Shown here piece by piece: positions 7,049-13,610 of a stretch of DNA of 19,485 nt. The stretch covers positions 1-19,485 of the forward strand of contig JACOTV010000053.1 in assembly GCA_016178125.1 (NCBI GenBank), in the 5' to 3' direction. Under the pieces are notes generated by a model, which made no database searches, was not told the DNA's origin, and saw nothing but the letters and a program-made list of their open reading frames with translations. Origin of the DNA: Candidatus Microgenomates bacterium (lineage in GTDB: Bacteria; Patescibacteriota; Microgenomatia; UBA1406; GWC2-37-13). A program made the position numbers and the translations under genes. The stretch's first letter is position 1, and every line of letters starts with the position of its first letter.

Positions 7049-7074
7049 CGATTTATGATTTTTCATTTAAATCG
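7049..7074 (+). promoter_or_regulatory. Stem-loop before the second repeat protein
   Basis: CGATTTA (7049-7055) pairs with TAAATCG (7068-7074), and TGA pairs with TCA inside, with a TTTT loop and a 2-base bulge. It lies between the stop of the first repeat gene and the strong ribosome binding site of the second. It could stabilise or process the mRNA and allow uneven expression of the two proteins. It is not followed by a T-run. Confidence 0.45.
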
Positions 7075-7077
7075 AGG

Positions 7078-7088
7078 AAAGGAGGTGA
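7078..7088 (+). promoter_or_regulatory. Very strong Shine-Dalgarno sequence
   Basis: AAAGGAGGTGA, a near-perfect match to the 16S rRNA 3' end, lies 8 bases before the ATG at 7097. Most other genes here have no such site, so high expression of this secreted protein is likely. Confidence 0.85.
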
Positions 7089-7096
7089 AATAAACA

Positions 7097-8008
7097 ATGA
7101 ATATAAAACAATGGATGGTCGGACTTACCACATTCGTTCTCGCAGCTTCAACCAGCGGCGTAGCAGCGGCTTCCACGTCTGTATTAAACACCGGAGATAA
7201 TGTCAAACTTTCACAGGAAACTGAAAACGTAACCCGTGTAAATGTCTCAAACAATAATTCGGCTAATATAAACCAAGAAGCTTCAACACATGCCAATACC
7301 GGCGGAAACAGCGCAGACCGTAACATCGGCGGAGGCTCAGTAGTCTCAGGCGGCGTATGGTCAGGTGCAATGTTTGACGCTAGTGCAAACAGCAATGTAA
7401 CTGCAGTGAACGTTCCGGGTACCGTAGGAGCAGCACCTCTATTTACTGATGTCACAAACACCGGAGACAACGTACATGTCGACGGTCGATCAAGCAGCGT
7501 CACCGATGTTAGCGTATCTAACAACAACGATGCATGGATCAATCAAAGTGCGAACGTTGGCGCAACCACCGGACGCAACACCGCAGATCGCAATATCGGC
7601 GGCGGCACAGTATATAGCGGAAATGTTGGCTCAAGTGCCGACTTCTCAGCAGACGCAAACCACAACGCAACAGCAGTCACAGTCGGAGGAACCTCAGGCG
7701 TGACCACTGGCGTCGGATCGAGCTTCGGCTTGGTAAACACTGGAGATCGAGTTCACGGTAACACAGAAGTTTCAAATGAGACGGTTACTTCTGTCGATAA
7801 CTGGAATTCTCTTTGGTTGAGCCAAAATTCTCACTCGCACGTCACAACGGGTCAGAATTCAGCTGAACGCGATATATACGGCGGCGGTGTACGCTCAGGC
7901 GAAGTGGGTGGATCATCATTTTTTGATGTAACCCATGCAAACACCAATGCAACCATGCTTGGAGTAGGATCCTCATGGATGTTTGGTGGTATGAACGGCT
8001 GGTGGTAA
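7097..8008 (+). CDS. Secreted repeat protein, three units
   Basis: This 303-residue protein has a signal peptide (residues 1-24, ending VAA) and three units at about 30-119, 120-211 and 212-290. Each unit reads NTGD-V, then a Val/Asn strand (VSVSNNND, INQ), TG-N-ADRNIGGG, SG-V, and a Phe/Ala/Asn strand ending TAV. Spacing and motifs match the units of the upstream protein at 5466, so the two share an ancestral unit. There is no membrane anchor or Cys; the protein ends in the aromatic sequence SWMFGGMNGWW. A plausible model is a major fibre or coat subunit, with the upstream anchored protein as base. That is inference from architecture only. Confidence 0.85.
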   Translation: MNIKQWMVGLTTFVLAASTSGVAAASTSVLNTGDNVKLSQETENVTRVNVSNNNSANINQEASTHANTGGNSADRNIGGGSVVSGGVWSGAMFDASANSNVTAVNVPGTVGAAPLFTDVTNTGDNVHVDGRSSSVTDVSVSNNNDAWINQSANVGATTGRNTADRNIGGGTVYSGNVGSSADFSADANHNATAVTVGGTSGVTTGVGSSFGLVNTGDRVHGNTEVSNETVTSVDNWNSLWLSQNSHSHVTTGQNSAERDIYGGGVRSGEVGGSSFFDVTHANTNATMLGVGSSWMFGGMNGWW

Positions 8009-8051
8009 TAATACTCGAGTTTTAAACCACACAGATCTGTTTGTCGATAAG

Positions 8052-8080
8052 ATCCCCGTCTAAATGGCGGGGATTTTATT
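8052..8080 (+). terminator. Intrinsic terminator after the repeat proteins
   Basis: ATCCCCGTC (8052-8060) and GGCGGGGAT (8066-8074) form a 9-bp stem with loop TAAAT, followed by TTTATT. It ends transcription of the repeat-protein pair. The rest of 8081-8158 holds no gene that I can see. Confidence 0.85.
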
Positions 8081-8158
8081 TGGTTCAGAAACCGCCGCCG
8101 TATATACGCGGGGGACATTGTATACGGGAGTTACGGAGGTTTCGAGGGGAAACAGGGG

Positions 8159-8920
8159 TTACTTATCAAATGAACGGATTATTCCCACAATCCCCAGACT
8201 CAGCATGAATCCCGCGCAGGCAAACACATAGTCCGATACATCACCGTTCCAGTAGAGACCATGTGAATTACGATAACTAAATAGTATGTCTGCGCTCGTA
8301 TGAACGATCAGACCCGCGCTAAAAATCAGAATGCTCTTATCCATCTTTCCCCCACTACTTCTGAACGCGATAATAGCAAGGGTTGCCAGAAACGAATCCC
8401 CAAGCGGATAGAACAGATTAAAAAAGTTCACCCCAAACGGTAGATGGGGCGAAATATCGGGGTGTATTACCACAAAAATCATGACACACGAAATAATGAC
8501 GAGTAAAACAAGAAACTCCAATATACGTTTCCAGCTTGAAAAGGCGTTGTACATTTTAAGAAGTCGCCATAACCCGATCACAAAAAACGGAACGAGCAAG
8601 CTATAAAAAAGATCGGCCCACGATGGATACGGAAGTTCGGTTTTTGATAACAAGTTGTACCCGAGCCAGGTAAACGCACCAACGCTATAAATAATCATGC
8701 CCATTGATAAGAAAAACAGCGACGTCCCAATGGTGCTTTTAAGTCCTCCCAGCCGTCGGTGATAATACATCCCAATAATTCCACCGCACAAATATTCCAT
8801 GCCATATAATCCGTTGAAGAGAAAATTCCAGATAGAAGCCTGATGGGCAAACGAATTTTCGAGCATAATCCACCACAGGGTATTAAACGCATGGAGTGTT
8901 AAGACGAGTGCGAGAAGCAT
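8159..8920 (-). CDS. Eight-helix membrane protein, sensor-like, paralogue 1
   Basis: This 253-residue protein has about eight hydrophobic helices (near 3-20, 30-52, 64-88, 100-121, 132-152, 168-186, 195-213, 228-249). Conserved polar motifs sit at helix ends: PYPSWADLFY (97-106), FYPLGDS (170-176), FRSSGGKMDKS (186-196), TSADILFSYRN (208-218) and YWNGDVSD (223-230). PSxAD and YPLxD motifs recall the membrane-sensing domains found at the N terminus of GGDEF proteins and histidine kinases, but no catalytic domain is attached. The ATG is one base after the stop of the paralogue at 8922, so the two are coupled. A stand-alone sensor is my inference. Confidence 0.75.
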   Translation of the reverse strand: MLLALVLTLHAFNTLWWIMLENSFAHQASIWNFLFNGLYGMEYLCGGIIGMYYHRRLGGLKSTIGTSLFFLSMGMIIYSVGAFTWLGYNLLSKTELPYPSWADLFYSLLVPFFVIGLWRLLKMYNAFSSWKRILEFLVLLVIISCVMIFVVIHPDISPHLPFGVNFFNLFYPLGDSFLATLAIIAFRSSGGKMDKSILIFSAGLIVHTSADILFSYRNSHGLYWNGDVSDYVFACAGFMLSLGIVGIIRSFDK

Positions 8921-8921
8921 A

Positions 8922-9695
8922 TTATGTTTTTACTGGATCAACTTTAACAAAAGACTCTAATGTGCGGATAATCCCCCAGCTTAACGTAAATCCTCCCAAG
9001 GCAAAGAGCAAATCAGTTATGTCGCCGTTCCAGTATGCACCCGTGTTATTCCGAAACGTAAACAATGTATCGGCTGTTGACATAAGGAGCATGCCAGCAC
9101 TAAAAAGCAAAATGCTTTTTTCGAATTTGCCGCCCCCTGTCCTGAAGGTAATAAAAGCCAACGACGCCAGGAGCGAATCACTCAACGGGTAGTAAATATT
9201 GAGCACTTTGCCCCAAAGCCCGACTTCGTTTGAAAGGTCTGGGCGGGTAACAAATATAATGTTGATGCTTCCAATTACAATAAGCGTGATGAAGAGCTCA
9301 ATAATAAGACGACGAGAAATAAATGTGCGATACATTGACAAGATATACCAAAATCCGAGTCCCACAAGAGGTGAAAGAAGAATGAAAAAGAGATCGGCTA
9401 ACGAAGGGTACGGAACATTGTTATGTAGATACATGTTGTAATACATCCAGACAAACTGTCCGATGCCATAAAAAAGCAATCCTGAAGAAATCAGAATAGT
9501 CGCGCGCCCGATACTACTTTTCCATCCTCCAAGTTTGGTACCGAACGCACTTCCTACGATGCCTCCATATAAAAATACGAGTCCATACACGCCGTTATAA
9601 ACGAAATTCCATATAGTTGAATGACTGGGAAACGTCTGAAGAACAATCCACCAAACAGTGGTTAAAAATTGAAGTACGAACAGAATAAGTAACAT
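8922..9695 (-). CDS. Eight-helix membrane protein, sensor-like, paralogue 2
   Basis: This 257-residue protein aligns end to end with its neighbour at 8159. Shared motifs are WNF-(Y/F)NG-YG, YPSLADLFF (96-104), YYPLSDS (168-174), FRTGGGKFEKS (184-194), STADTLFTFRN (206-216) and YWNGDITD (221-228). It is the first gene of a two-gene operon made by tandem duplication. It diverges from the histidine kinase at 9726 across a 30-base gap with a shared palindromic -10 box, which hints at joint expression with the kinase. The identity of the sensed signal cannot be told. Confidence 0.75.
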   Translation of the reverse strand: MLLILFVLQFLTTVWWIVLQTFPSHSTIWNFVYNGVYGLVFLYGGIVGSAFGTKLGGWKSSIGRATILISSGLLFYGIGQFVWMYYNMYLHNNVPYPSLADLFFILLSPLVGLGFWYILSMYRTFISRRLIIELFITLIVIGSINIIFVTRPDLSNEVGLWGKVLNIYYPLSDSLLASLAFITFRTGGGKFEKSILLFSAGMLLMSTADTLFTFRNNTGAYWNGDITDLLFALGGFTLSWGIIRTLESFVKVDPVKT

Positions 9696-9710
9696 AGCGT
9701 TATCGATTTA

Positions 9711-9718
9711 AGTATACT
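9711..9718. promoter_or_regulatory. Palindromic bidirectional -10 box
   Basis: AGTATACT is a perfect palindrome and gives TATACT on both strands. On the plus strand it ends 7 bases before the kinase ATG at 9726. On the minus strand it ends 15 bases before the ATG at 9695. One site can thus serve two divergent transcripts. Confidence 0.55.
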
Positions 9719-9725
9719 GACTTTA

Positions 9726-11042
9726 ATGTCAATTGCACGGTATTTTCAGGACCTTAGTGATTTGTTTGGTAAACCACACGAACCAGTCGGTATTGTGGCG
9801 GCAAATGATCCGTTTCACATGGTCATTACGTATCTGAGGTCGTTGATCAATCGCGAGGACCTTCTCGATCCGTTTGTCAAAGAATACGATAAAAGTCTTA
9901 CGCTTAACGAAAAAGAACGCATAATAGCCTATGTTCGGCTCTATGCGTCGTTTGAAGATGTGATCGTACACAATAAGCCGCCTGTTGTGAAAAGTGAATA
10001 CACCAAGGCGTCTCTCCGTGACGATGTTGCGGCGCACGTTGCCGTCGATAAGCTGCCGCTATTGGTTCGCCTATTTTTTCTCAAGGAACCAGCTCGTCGC
10101 ACTACACTGTGTTTTGTCGTGCTCTTCTATATTTCAGAGTTTGTAAGCTCAAATTTGGGAGCCGAAACCTGCAAACGATATATCGCTGAACTGGTAAAAG
10201 GCTCGGTGTTTGAGAAGATTATCATACCGAATTCTCAGCCCAATAGCGTGTTCCTTCAGCTTGATGAGAGTCTGTTTACGGTGAATGAACAGGAGTCTCG
10301 ATTTTTGTGGCTGCGCATCTTTTTGGGTCTTTTTGAGAAAGTACGGGCCTCGCTTGGCGATCGTTTGGTGAAGCAACACTTTGAACAAGCCTATGAAATG
10401 GTCAAACAGACCAATGATTATCAGATCATTTCGGAGTTGTTTGAAGTATTCCCCAAGGACATCACCGAAAAGGATCGTCTGCAATACCTGAGTCGCGAAG
10501 AACTCGAGAAAAAGGTAATAGAAGCCACTCGTGAGGAAAAAGATAAACGGGCGATTATCGAAAAACTCGCGCATGATCTGCAGGAAAAGGTCGGAGACCT
10601 TCACAGCAGCAATATGAATATTTTGGCCTACGAAAAGGCACTTGAGGAAGCAAAAGCAAACGTTGAGCGCCAAGTCACCGAACGCACCAAGCAGCTTCTT
10701 GAAAGTCAGGAACGACTGTTTAAATTCCTCGAAACAATCCCCATTGGCGTGTTTGTGTTTGATCGGCGGGGTGGTCCCTATTATGTGAATGCAACGTTGA
10801 AGCGCTTGATCGGCAACGACATGCGCGATTTGGTTAACTTGTTGCCGATCAAGCGCGCGTACCAGGGAGAATCGTCATCGGCACGCGACATCGAAATCGA
10901 TCGCGGTGAGAAGCGTATTCAACTGGAAATATTCGCCTCCCCTATTTTTGACTCGTCCAACACCGTTGAATTCGTTATCGCCGCTTTTCATGATTTAAAA
11001 GTATGGTCAACGACGTATATACGTCGAGTGTACGCCTCATAG
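9726..11042 (+). CDS. PAS histidine kinase, N-terminal part, broken
   Basis: This 438-residue frame holds an unrecognised helical region (1-250), a charged coiled coil (about 255-330, ending VERQVTERTKQLLESQERL) and a PAS domain (about 332-423, ETIPIGVFVFD to FVIAAFHDL). No transmembrane segment is seen, so it is cytoplasmic. After FHDLK the reading changes frame and stops at 11042. The homologous continuation, starting VNDVYTSSVRLIGLVNDF, lies in another frame at 11003. The HisKA H-box with the phosphoacceptor His that should lie between is missing. The PAS domain itself seems short around residues 360-385, where a 16-bp inverted repeat lies. The gene is either degraded by deletion or split. 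Confidence 0.75.
   Translation: MSIARYFQDLSDLFGKPHEPVGIVAANDPFHMVITYLRSLINREDLLDPFVKEYDKSLTLNEKERIIAYVRLYASFEDVIVHNKPPVVKSEYTKASLRDDVAAHVAVDKLPLLVRLFFLKEPARRTTLCFVVLFYISEFVSSNLGAETCKRYIAELVKGSVFEKIIIPNSQPNSVFLQLDESLFTVNEQESRFLWLRIFLGLFEKVRASLGDRLVKQHFEQAYEMVKQTNDYQIISELFEVFPKDITEKDRLQYLSREELEKKVIEATREEKDKRAIIEKLAHDLQEKVGDLHSSNMNILAYEKALEEAKANVERQVTERTKQLLESQERLFKFLETIPIGVFVFDRRGGPYYVNATLKRLIGNDMRDLVNLLPIKRAYQGESSSARDIEIDRGEKRIQLEIFASPIFDSSNTVEFVIAAFHDLKVWSTTYIRRVYAS
10802..10856. repeat. Perfect 16-bp inverted repeat inside the PAS domain
   Basis: GCGCTTGATCGGCAAC (10802-10817) is the exact reverse complement of GTTGCCGATCAAGCGC (10841-10856), with a 23-base loop. The arms encode KRLIGN-type and LPIKRA-type residues, both plausible for PAS. 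Such a match inside coding DNA is not expected by chance. Confidence 0.9.
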
Positions 11043-11599
11043 GCCTCGTAAACGACTTTCTTAACATGTCACGCCTTGAGCAAGGCCGCATGGTCTATAA
11101 AAAAGAAACATTCGATATGAGCACGCTCGTTGAGGAGGTCGTGAAAGAATATACCATCGCCGCAGCCGAGAAAAAGCTCTACCTCAAGGCAGATCTTGCT
11201 CCAGGATTTGCCGGAGCGGTGTTTGCCGATCGGAGTAAGGTAAAGGAAGTCCTCATCAACTTCATTGGAAACGCCCTGAAGTTCACCCCGACAGGGGGCA
11301 TCACGATACATTTGTCCCAAGAGATGAACGTGGCACTCGTCAGGGTCCAGGACACCGGAAAAGGCATTCCACGCGATAATCAGGCGCTCCTGTTCCGTAA
11401 ATTTCAGCAGGCTGGTAAAGATATCTATGCCCGCGATATGAGTCAAGGATCGGGGTTGGGACTCTACATTTCCAAGCTTATGATGCAAGGCATGGGAGGC
11501 ACGATCGGACTTGAAAATTCTGTGCCTGAACAAGGATCAGTGTTCTTTTTTAGCCTACCGCTTGCAAAGGAAGTTCGCTCAGGTACAATAAAGAAGTAA
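11003..11599 (+). CDS. Histidine kinase C-terminal part: HATPase domain
   Basis: This 198-residue frame starts in the second helix of a HisKA domain (VNDVYTSSVRLIGLVNDFLNMSRLE, residues 2-26) and continues into a complete ATP-binding domain: N box INFIGNALKF (85-94), G1 DTGKG (117-121), F box LFRKFQQ (130-136), G2 GSGLGL (149-154). It overlaps the upstream frame by 40 bases and has its own ATG. The helix with the phosphoacceptor His is absent from both parts, so the pair cannot autophosphorylate in the usual way. It may be a remnant, a frameshifted gene, or a kinase-like ATPase. The response regulator follows after 3 bases. Confidence 0.8.
   Translation: MVNDVYTSSVRLIGLVNDFLNMSRLEQGRMVYKKETFDMSTLVEEVVKEYTIAAAEKKLYLKADLAPGFAGAVFADRSKVKEVLINFIGNALKFTPTGGITIHLSQEMNVALVRVQDTGKGIPRDNQALLFRKFQQAGKDIYARDMSQGSGLGLYISKLMMQGMGGTIGLENSVPEQGSVFFFSLPLAKEVRSGTIKK
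11584..11589 (+). promoter_or_regulatory. Possible -10 box before the response regulator
   Basis: TACAAT lies in the last codons of the kinase gene, 13 bases before the response regulator ATG. There is no Shine-Dalgarno sequence in the gap. Evidence is weak. Confidence 0.3.
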
Positions 11600-11602
11600 A
11601 TT

Positions 11603-11992
11603 ATGTCTAATGTAATACTGGTGGTCGAAGACGAAGGCGTCATAAGCCGTATGTACGAAAAAATCCTCTCGTTTGAAGGCTACGAGGTCGTGGTTGCGGC
11701 CGACGGTGAGGCTGGCTGGGACCAAGCTAAAAAGATCAAGCCGGCGCTCATCCTACTCGACTTCATGATGCCCAAACTCAACGGTCTACAGGTTCTTGAG
11801 AAACTCAAATCGGATCCCGAGACCGCACCCATCCCCGTTGTCATGCTTACGAACCTGGCAGCCCCTCAAGAGGCCGAGCTGGCAAGCCAAAAGGGCGCGC
11901 TCAAATACATAATAAAAAGCGAAACAGAGCCGAAGCAAGTCGTCGAAATGGTCCGTGAATACCTGCCTAAACCCCCTCAGCCAGCCTCGTAA
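11603..11992 (+). CDS. Single-domain response regulator
   Basis: This 129-residue protein is a receiver domain with no output domain. The acidic pocket is E9/D10, the phosphoacceptor is D53 in LLDFMMP, and the switch residues are T83 (MLTN) and K105 (IIKSE). A short Pro-rich tail ends the protein (KPPQPAS). It follows the split kinase by 3 bases and would normally be its substrate. Because that kinase lacks its His, this regulator may depend on another kinase or on protein-protein contacts. All receiver residues are intact, so it appears to be under selection. Confidence 0.92.
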   Translation: MSNVILVVEDEGVISRMYEKILSFEGYEVVVAADGEAGWDQAKKIKPALILLDFMMPKLNGLQVLEKLKSDPETAPIPVVMLTNLAAPQEAELASQKGALKYIIKSETEPKQVVEMVREYLPKPPQPAS

Positions 11993-11999
11993 TCGCCTC

Positions 12000-12028
12000 T
12001 TGACATACCTATAGTAAAGTGCTATAAT
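12000..12028 (+). promoter_or_regulatory. Consensus promoter of the 12086 gene
   Basis: TTGACA (12000-12005) and TATAAT (12023-12028) are separated by exactly 17 bases, with TGC before the -10. This is the best sigma70-type promoter in the window. The start is expected near 12035, at the first base of the leader hairpin. Confidence 0.85.
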
Positions 12029-12035
12029 ACTCTTT

Positions 12036-12085
12036 AGATCCTAAGGTTTTTTACATTTTGTTAAAGAGCTTTAGGATCTTTTTTT
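12036..12085 (+). terminator. Leader hairpin with T-run directly before a start codon
   Basis: AGATCCTAA (12036-12044) pairs with TTAGGATCT (12071-12079), extended by GG/CT pairing to about 11 bp with a 24-base loop. TTTTTT (12080-12085) follows and then the ATG of the lysozyme-like gene. The form is that of an intrinsic terminator with a large loop. Because it begins at the predicted transcription start, it would cap the mRNA 5' end and could act as an attenuator or start-codon control element. No Shine-Dalgarno sequence is present. Confidence 0.6.
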
Positions 12086-12655
12086 ATGGTCAAGAAACTC
12101 TTAGTTCTCTTAACCCTTTTCCTCGCTACGGCGCGCGGCGTACATGCCACAGACCGTATTGCCGGTGCGTCGGCCACGATGGCTGCCACGGTTAAAAACG
12201 AGGCCAGCGCTAGTGCGTCTGCTGCGTTTAACGCAAAAGACTATGCTGCAAAAAAGCGTGCCATTATTCGTGTCCTTGAGGACAGTGGCTCACCGATGCT
12301 TCAATATGCCGATTCATTCCTTAAGGCGTGTATGACCTACCAAATAGACTGCTACTTGCTGCCTGCTATTGCGGGGCATGAGTCAGGGTTTGGTCGTATG
12401 GTTGCGCCTGGCTCAAACAACGCGTTTGGATGGGGCGGAGGCTATATTATGTTCAAAAACTGGGGTGAAGGTATTGCAACCGTGGCCGAGGGATTACGCA
12501 CACGGTATGTGACCCAAGGCCCTATTACCCCTGACATGATCGGTCGTCGCTATGCGGCAAGCACCACCTGGTCGTCAAAAGTGTCATATTATATGGCTCG
12601 TTTTGATGCCGCCGAGGAATCCCAATTGCAATCGACCGATTTTGCATTAGAATAA
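12086..12655 (+). CDS. Secreted lysozyme-like (glucosaminidase-type) protein
   Basis: This 189-residue protein has a signal peptide (residues 1-21, ending VHA), an Ala/Ser-rich linker, and a lysozyme-like domain (about 55-175). The domain shows YLLPAIAGHESGFG (90-103), with E99 the likely catalytic acid, SNNAFGWGGG (110-119), a WGEGIATVAEGLR helix (126-138) and a C-terminal helix. This fold cuts peptidoglycan glycan strands. C82 and C89 might form a disulfide. A paralogue lies at 14242. It has its own strong promoter and an unusual leader. The trigger factor gene starts 4 bases after its stop. Confidence 0.85.
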   Translation: MVKKLLVLLTLFLATARGVHATDRIAGASATMAATVKNEASASASAAFNAKDYAAKKRAIIRVLEDSGSPMLQYADSFLKACMTYQIDCYLLPAIAGHESGFGRMVAPGSNNAFGWGGGYIMFKNWGEGIATVAEGLRTRYVTQGPITPDMIGRRYAASTTWSSKVSYYMARFDAAEESQLQSTDFALE

Positions 12656-12659
12656 GAGG

Positions 12660-13538
12660 ATGAAATTCACCCACAAAGTCGCTCGCCTTCCCAAAGAAAC
12701 CGTCGAAATCACAACGACCATTCCCTGGACCGTCATCAAAGAAGCCTACGACAAGGCATTTACCGCACTTTCTGAGGCTCTCGAGGTCGAAGGATTTCGC
12801 CGTGGCAAGGCTCCCAAGGCTGTTGCCGAGAAGCACATTCCCCAAGAACGTATCTACGACCGTGCCATCCGCGATGTACTTCCCGATATCTACGAAGAAA
12901 TCGTTAAGGTAGAGTCACTTAAACCCGTCGTGAATCCCAAGATTGACCTCAAAGAGGCCAAACCCGACGCTGACTGGGTTATCGTCTTTACCGTAGCCGA
13001 GCGACCCAAGGTCACCGTTGGTGACTATCGCAAGATCGTCCAAGAGGCCAAAAAAGGCCGTAAATCGGCCGATATATGGGTCCCTGGCCAAGATGCTCCC
13101 CAACAGCCTACTGAACAAGAAAAGGCCGCACAGCAGCAAGAACTCATGAATACCGTGCTTAATGAGCTTCTTACATCAGCTACCATCGAGGTAGCCGACG
13201 TAATCATCGAAGAAGAGCTCAATCAGCGCCTTGCACGCCTCGTAGACGACGTCCAAAAGCTCGGGATGACGGTAGATAGCTACCTACGTTCAAAGCAGAC
13301 CACCATGGACGAGCTTAAGGCTAGTTATTCTAAAGAAATCGAAGAAACCCACAAAATCGAGCTCATTTTGAACGAAATAGCCTCGGCCGAAAACATCGAG
13401 GTCACTGAAGAAGAACTCGGAGCCTTATTCAAAGGCGTAAAAGACGATGCCGAACGCGAGGCTGTGCAGAAGAACGCGTACTTCTACGCGATGATTCTCC
13501 GCAAGCAGAAAACCCTTGACTTCCTCCTTGGGTTATGA
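12660..13538 (+). CDS. tig: Trigger factor without PPIase domain
   Basis: This 292-residue chaperone has the N-terminal ribosome-binding domain with the signature GFRRGKAP (45-52) and the C-terminal chaperone arms (about 160-292). The FKBP-type prolyl isomerase domain that normally lies between is replaced by a polar linker (about 131-160, Lys then Gln/Pro-rich). Full-length bacterial trigger factors have over 400 residues. It would bind nascent chains at the exit tunnel without isomerase activity. The ATG follows GAGG directly after the previous stop, so translation is probably coupled to the secreted lysozyme-like gene. Confidence 0.93.
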   Translation: MKFTHKVARLPKETVEITTTIPWTVIKEAYDKAFTALSEALEVEGFRRGKAPKAVAEKHIPQERIYDRAIRDVLPDIYEEIVKVESLKPVVNPKIDLKEAKPDADWVIVFTVAERPKVTVGDYRKIVQEAKKGRKSADIWVPGQDAPQQPTEQEKAAQQQELMNTVLNELLTSATIEVADVIIEEELNQRLARLVDDVQKLGMTVDSYLRSKQTTMDELKASYSKEIEETHKIELILNEIASAENIEVTEEELGALFKGVKDDAEREAVQKNAYFYAMILRKQKTLDFLLGL

Positions 13539-13581
13539 TATTTCTACTGGTGTAACACTGGGCATTTTAGCCTTGGGAGGA

Positions 13582-13610
13582 TTGACTTTCGACCTATAAT
13601 TATATAGAAT
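13582..13610 (+). promoter_or_regulatory. Promoter region of the 13611 gene
   Basis: Two readings are possible. TTGACT (13582-13587) with TAGAAT (13605-13610) has 17-base spacing and would start near the second ATG at 13617. TATAAT (13595-13600) ends 10 bases before the first ATG at 13611. The choice decides between two starts two codons apart. Confidence 0.5.

Noticed and set aside
7063..7740. Minus-strand frames and an extra plus frame within the second repeat gene
   Set aside because: They follow the codon periodicity of the real gene in other frames and resemble no protein family.
5466..8008. Regular repeats that could suggest a CRISPR array or microsatellite
   Set aside because: The repeats are about 280 bases, diverged at silent positions, and encode one continuous protein unit in each gene.
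8081..8158. Near-palindrome CCGC-GTATATAC-GCGG and small hairpins after the terminator
   Set aside because: They are short and imperfect with no T-run, so no function can be supported.
10149..11533. Minus-strand frames of 154-174 codons opposite the kinase
   Set aside because: The plus strand shows clear PAS and HATPase motifs; the minus frames are shadows.
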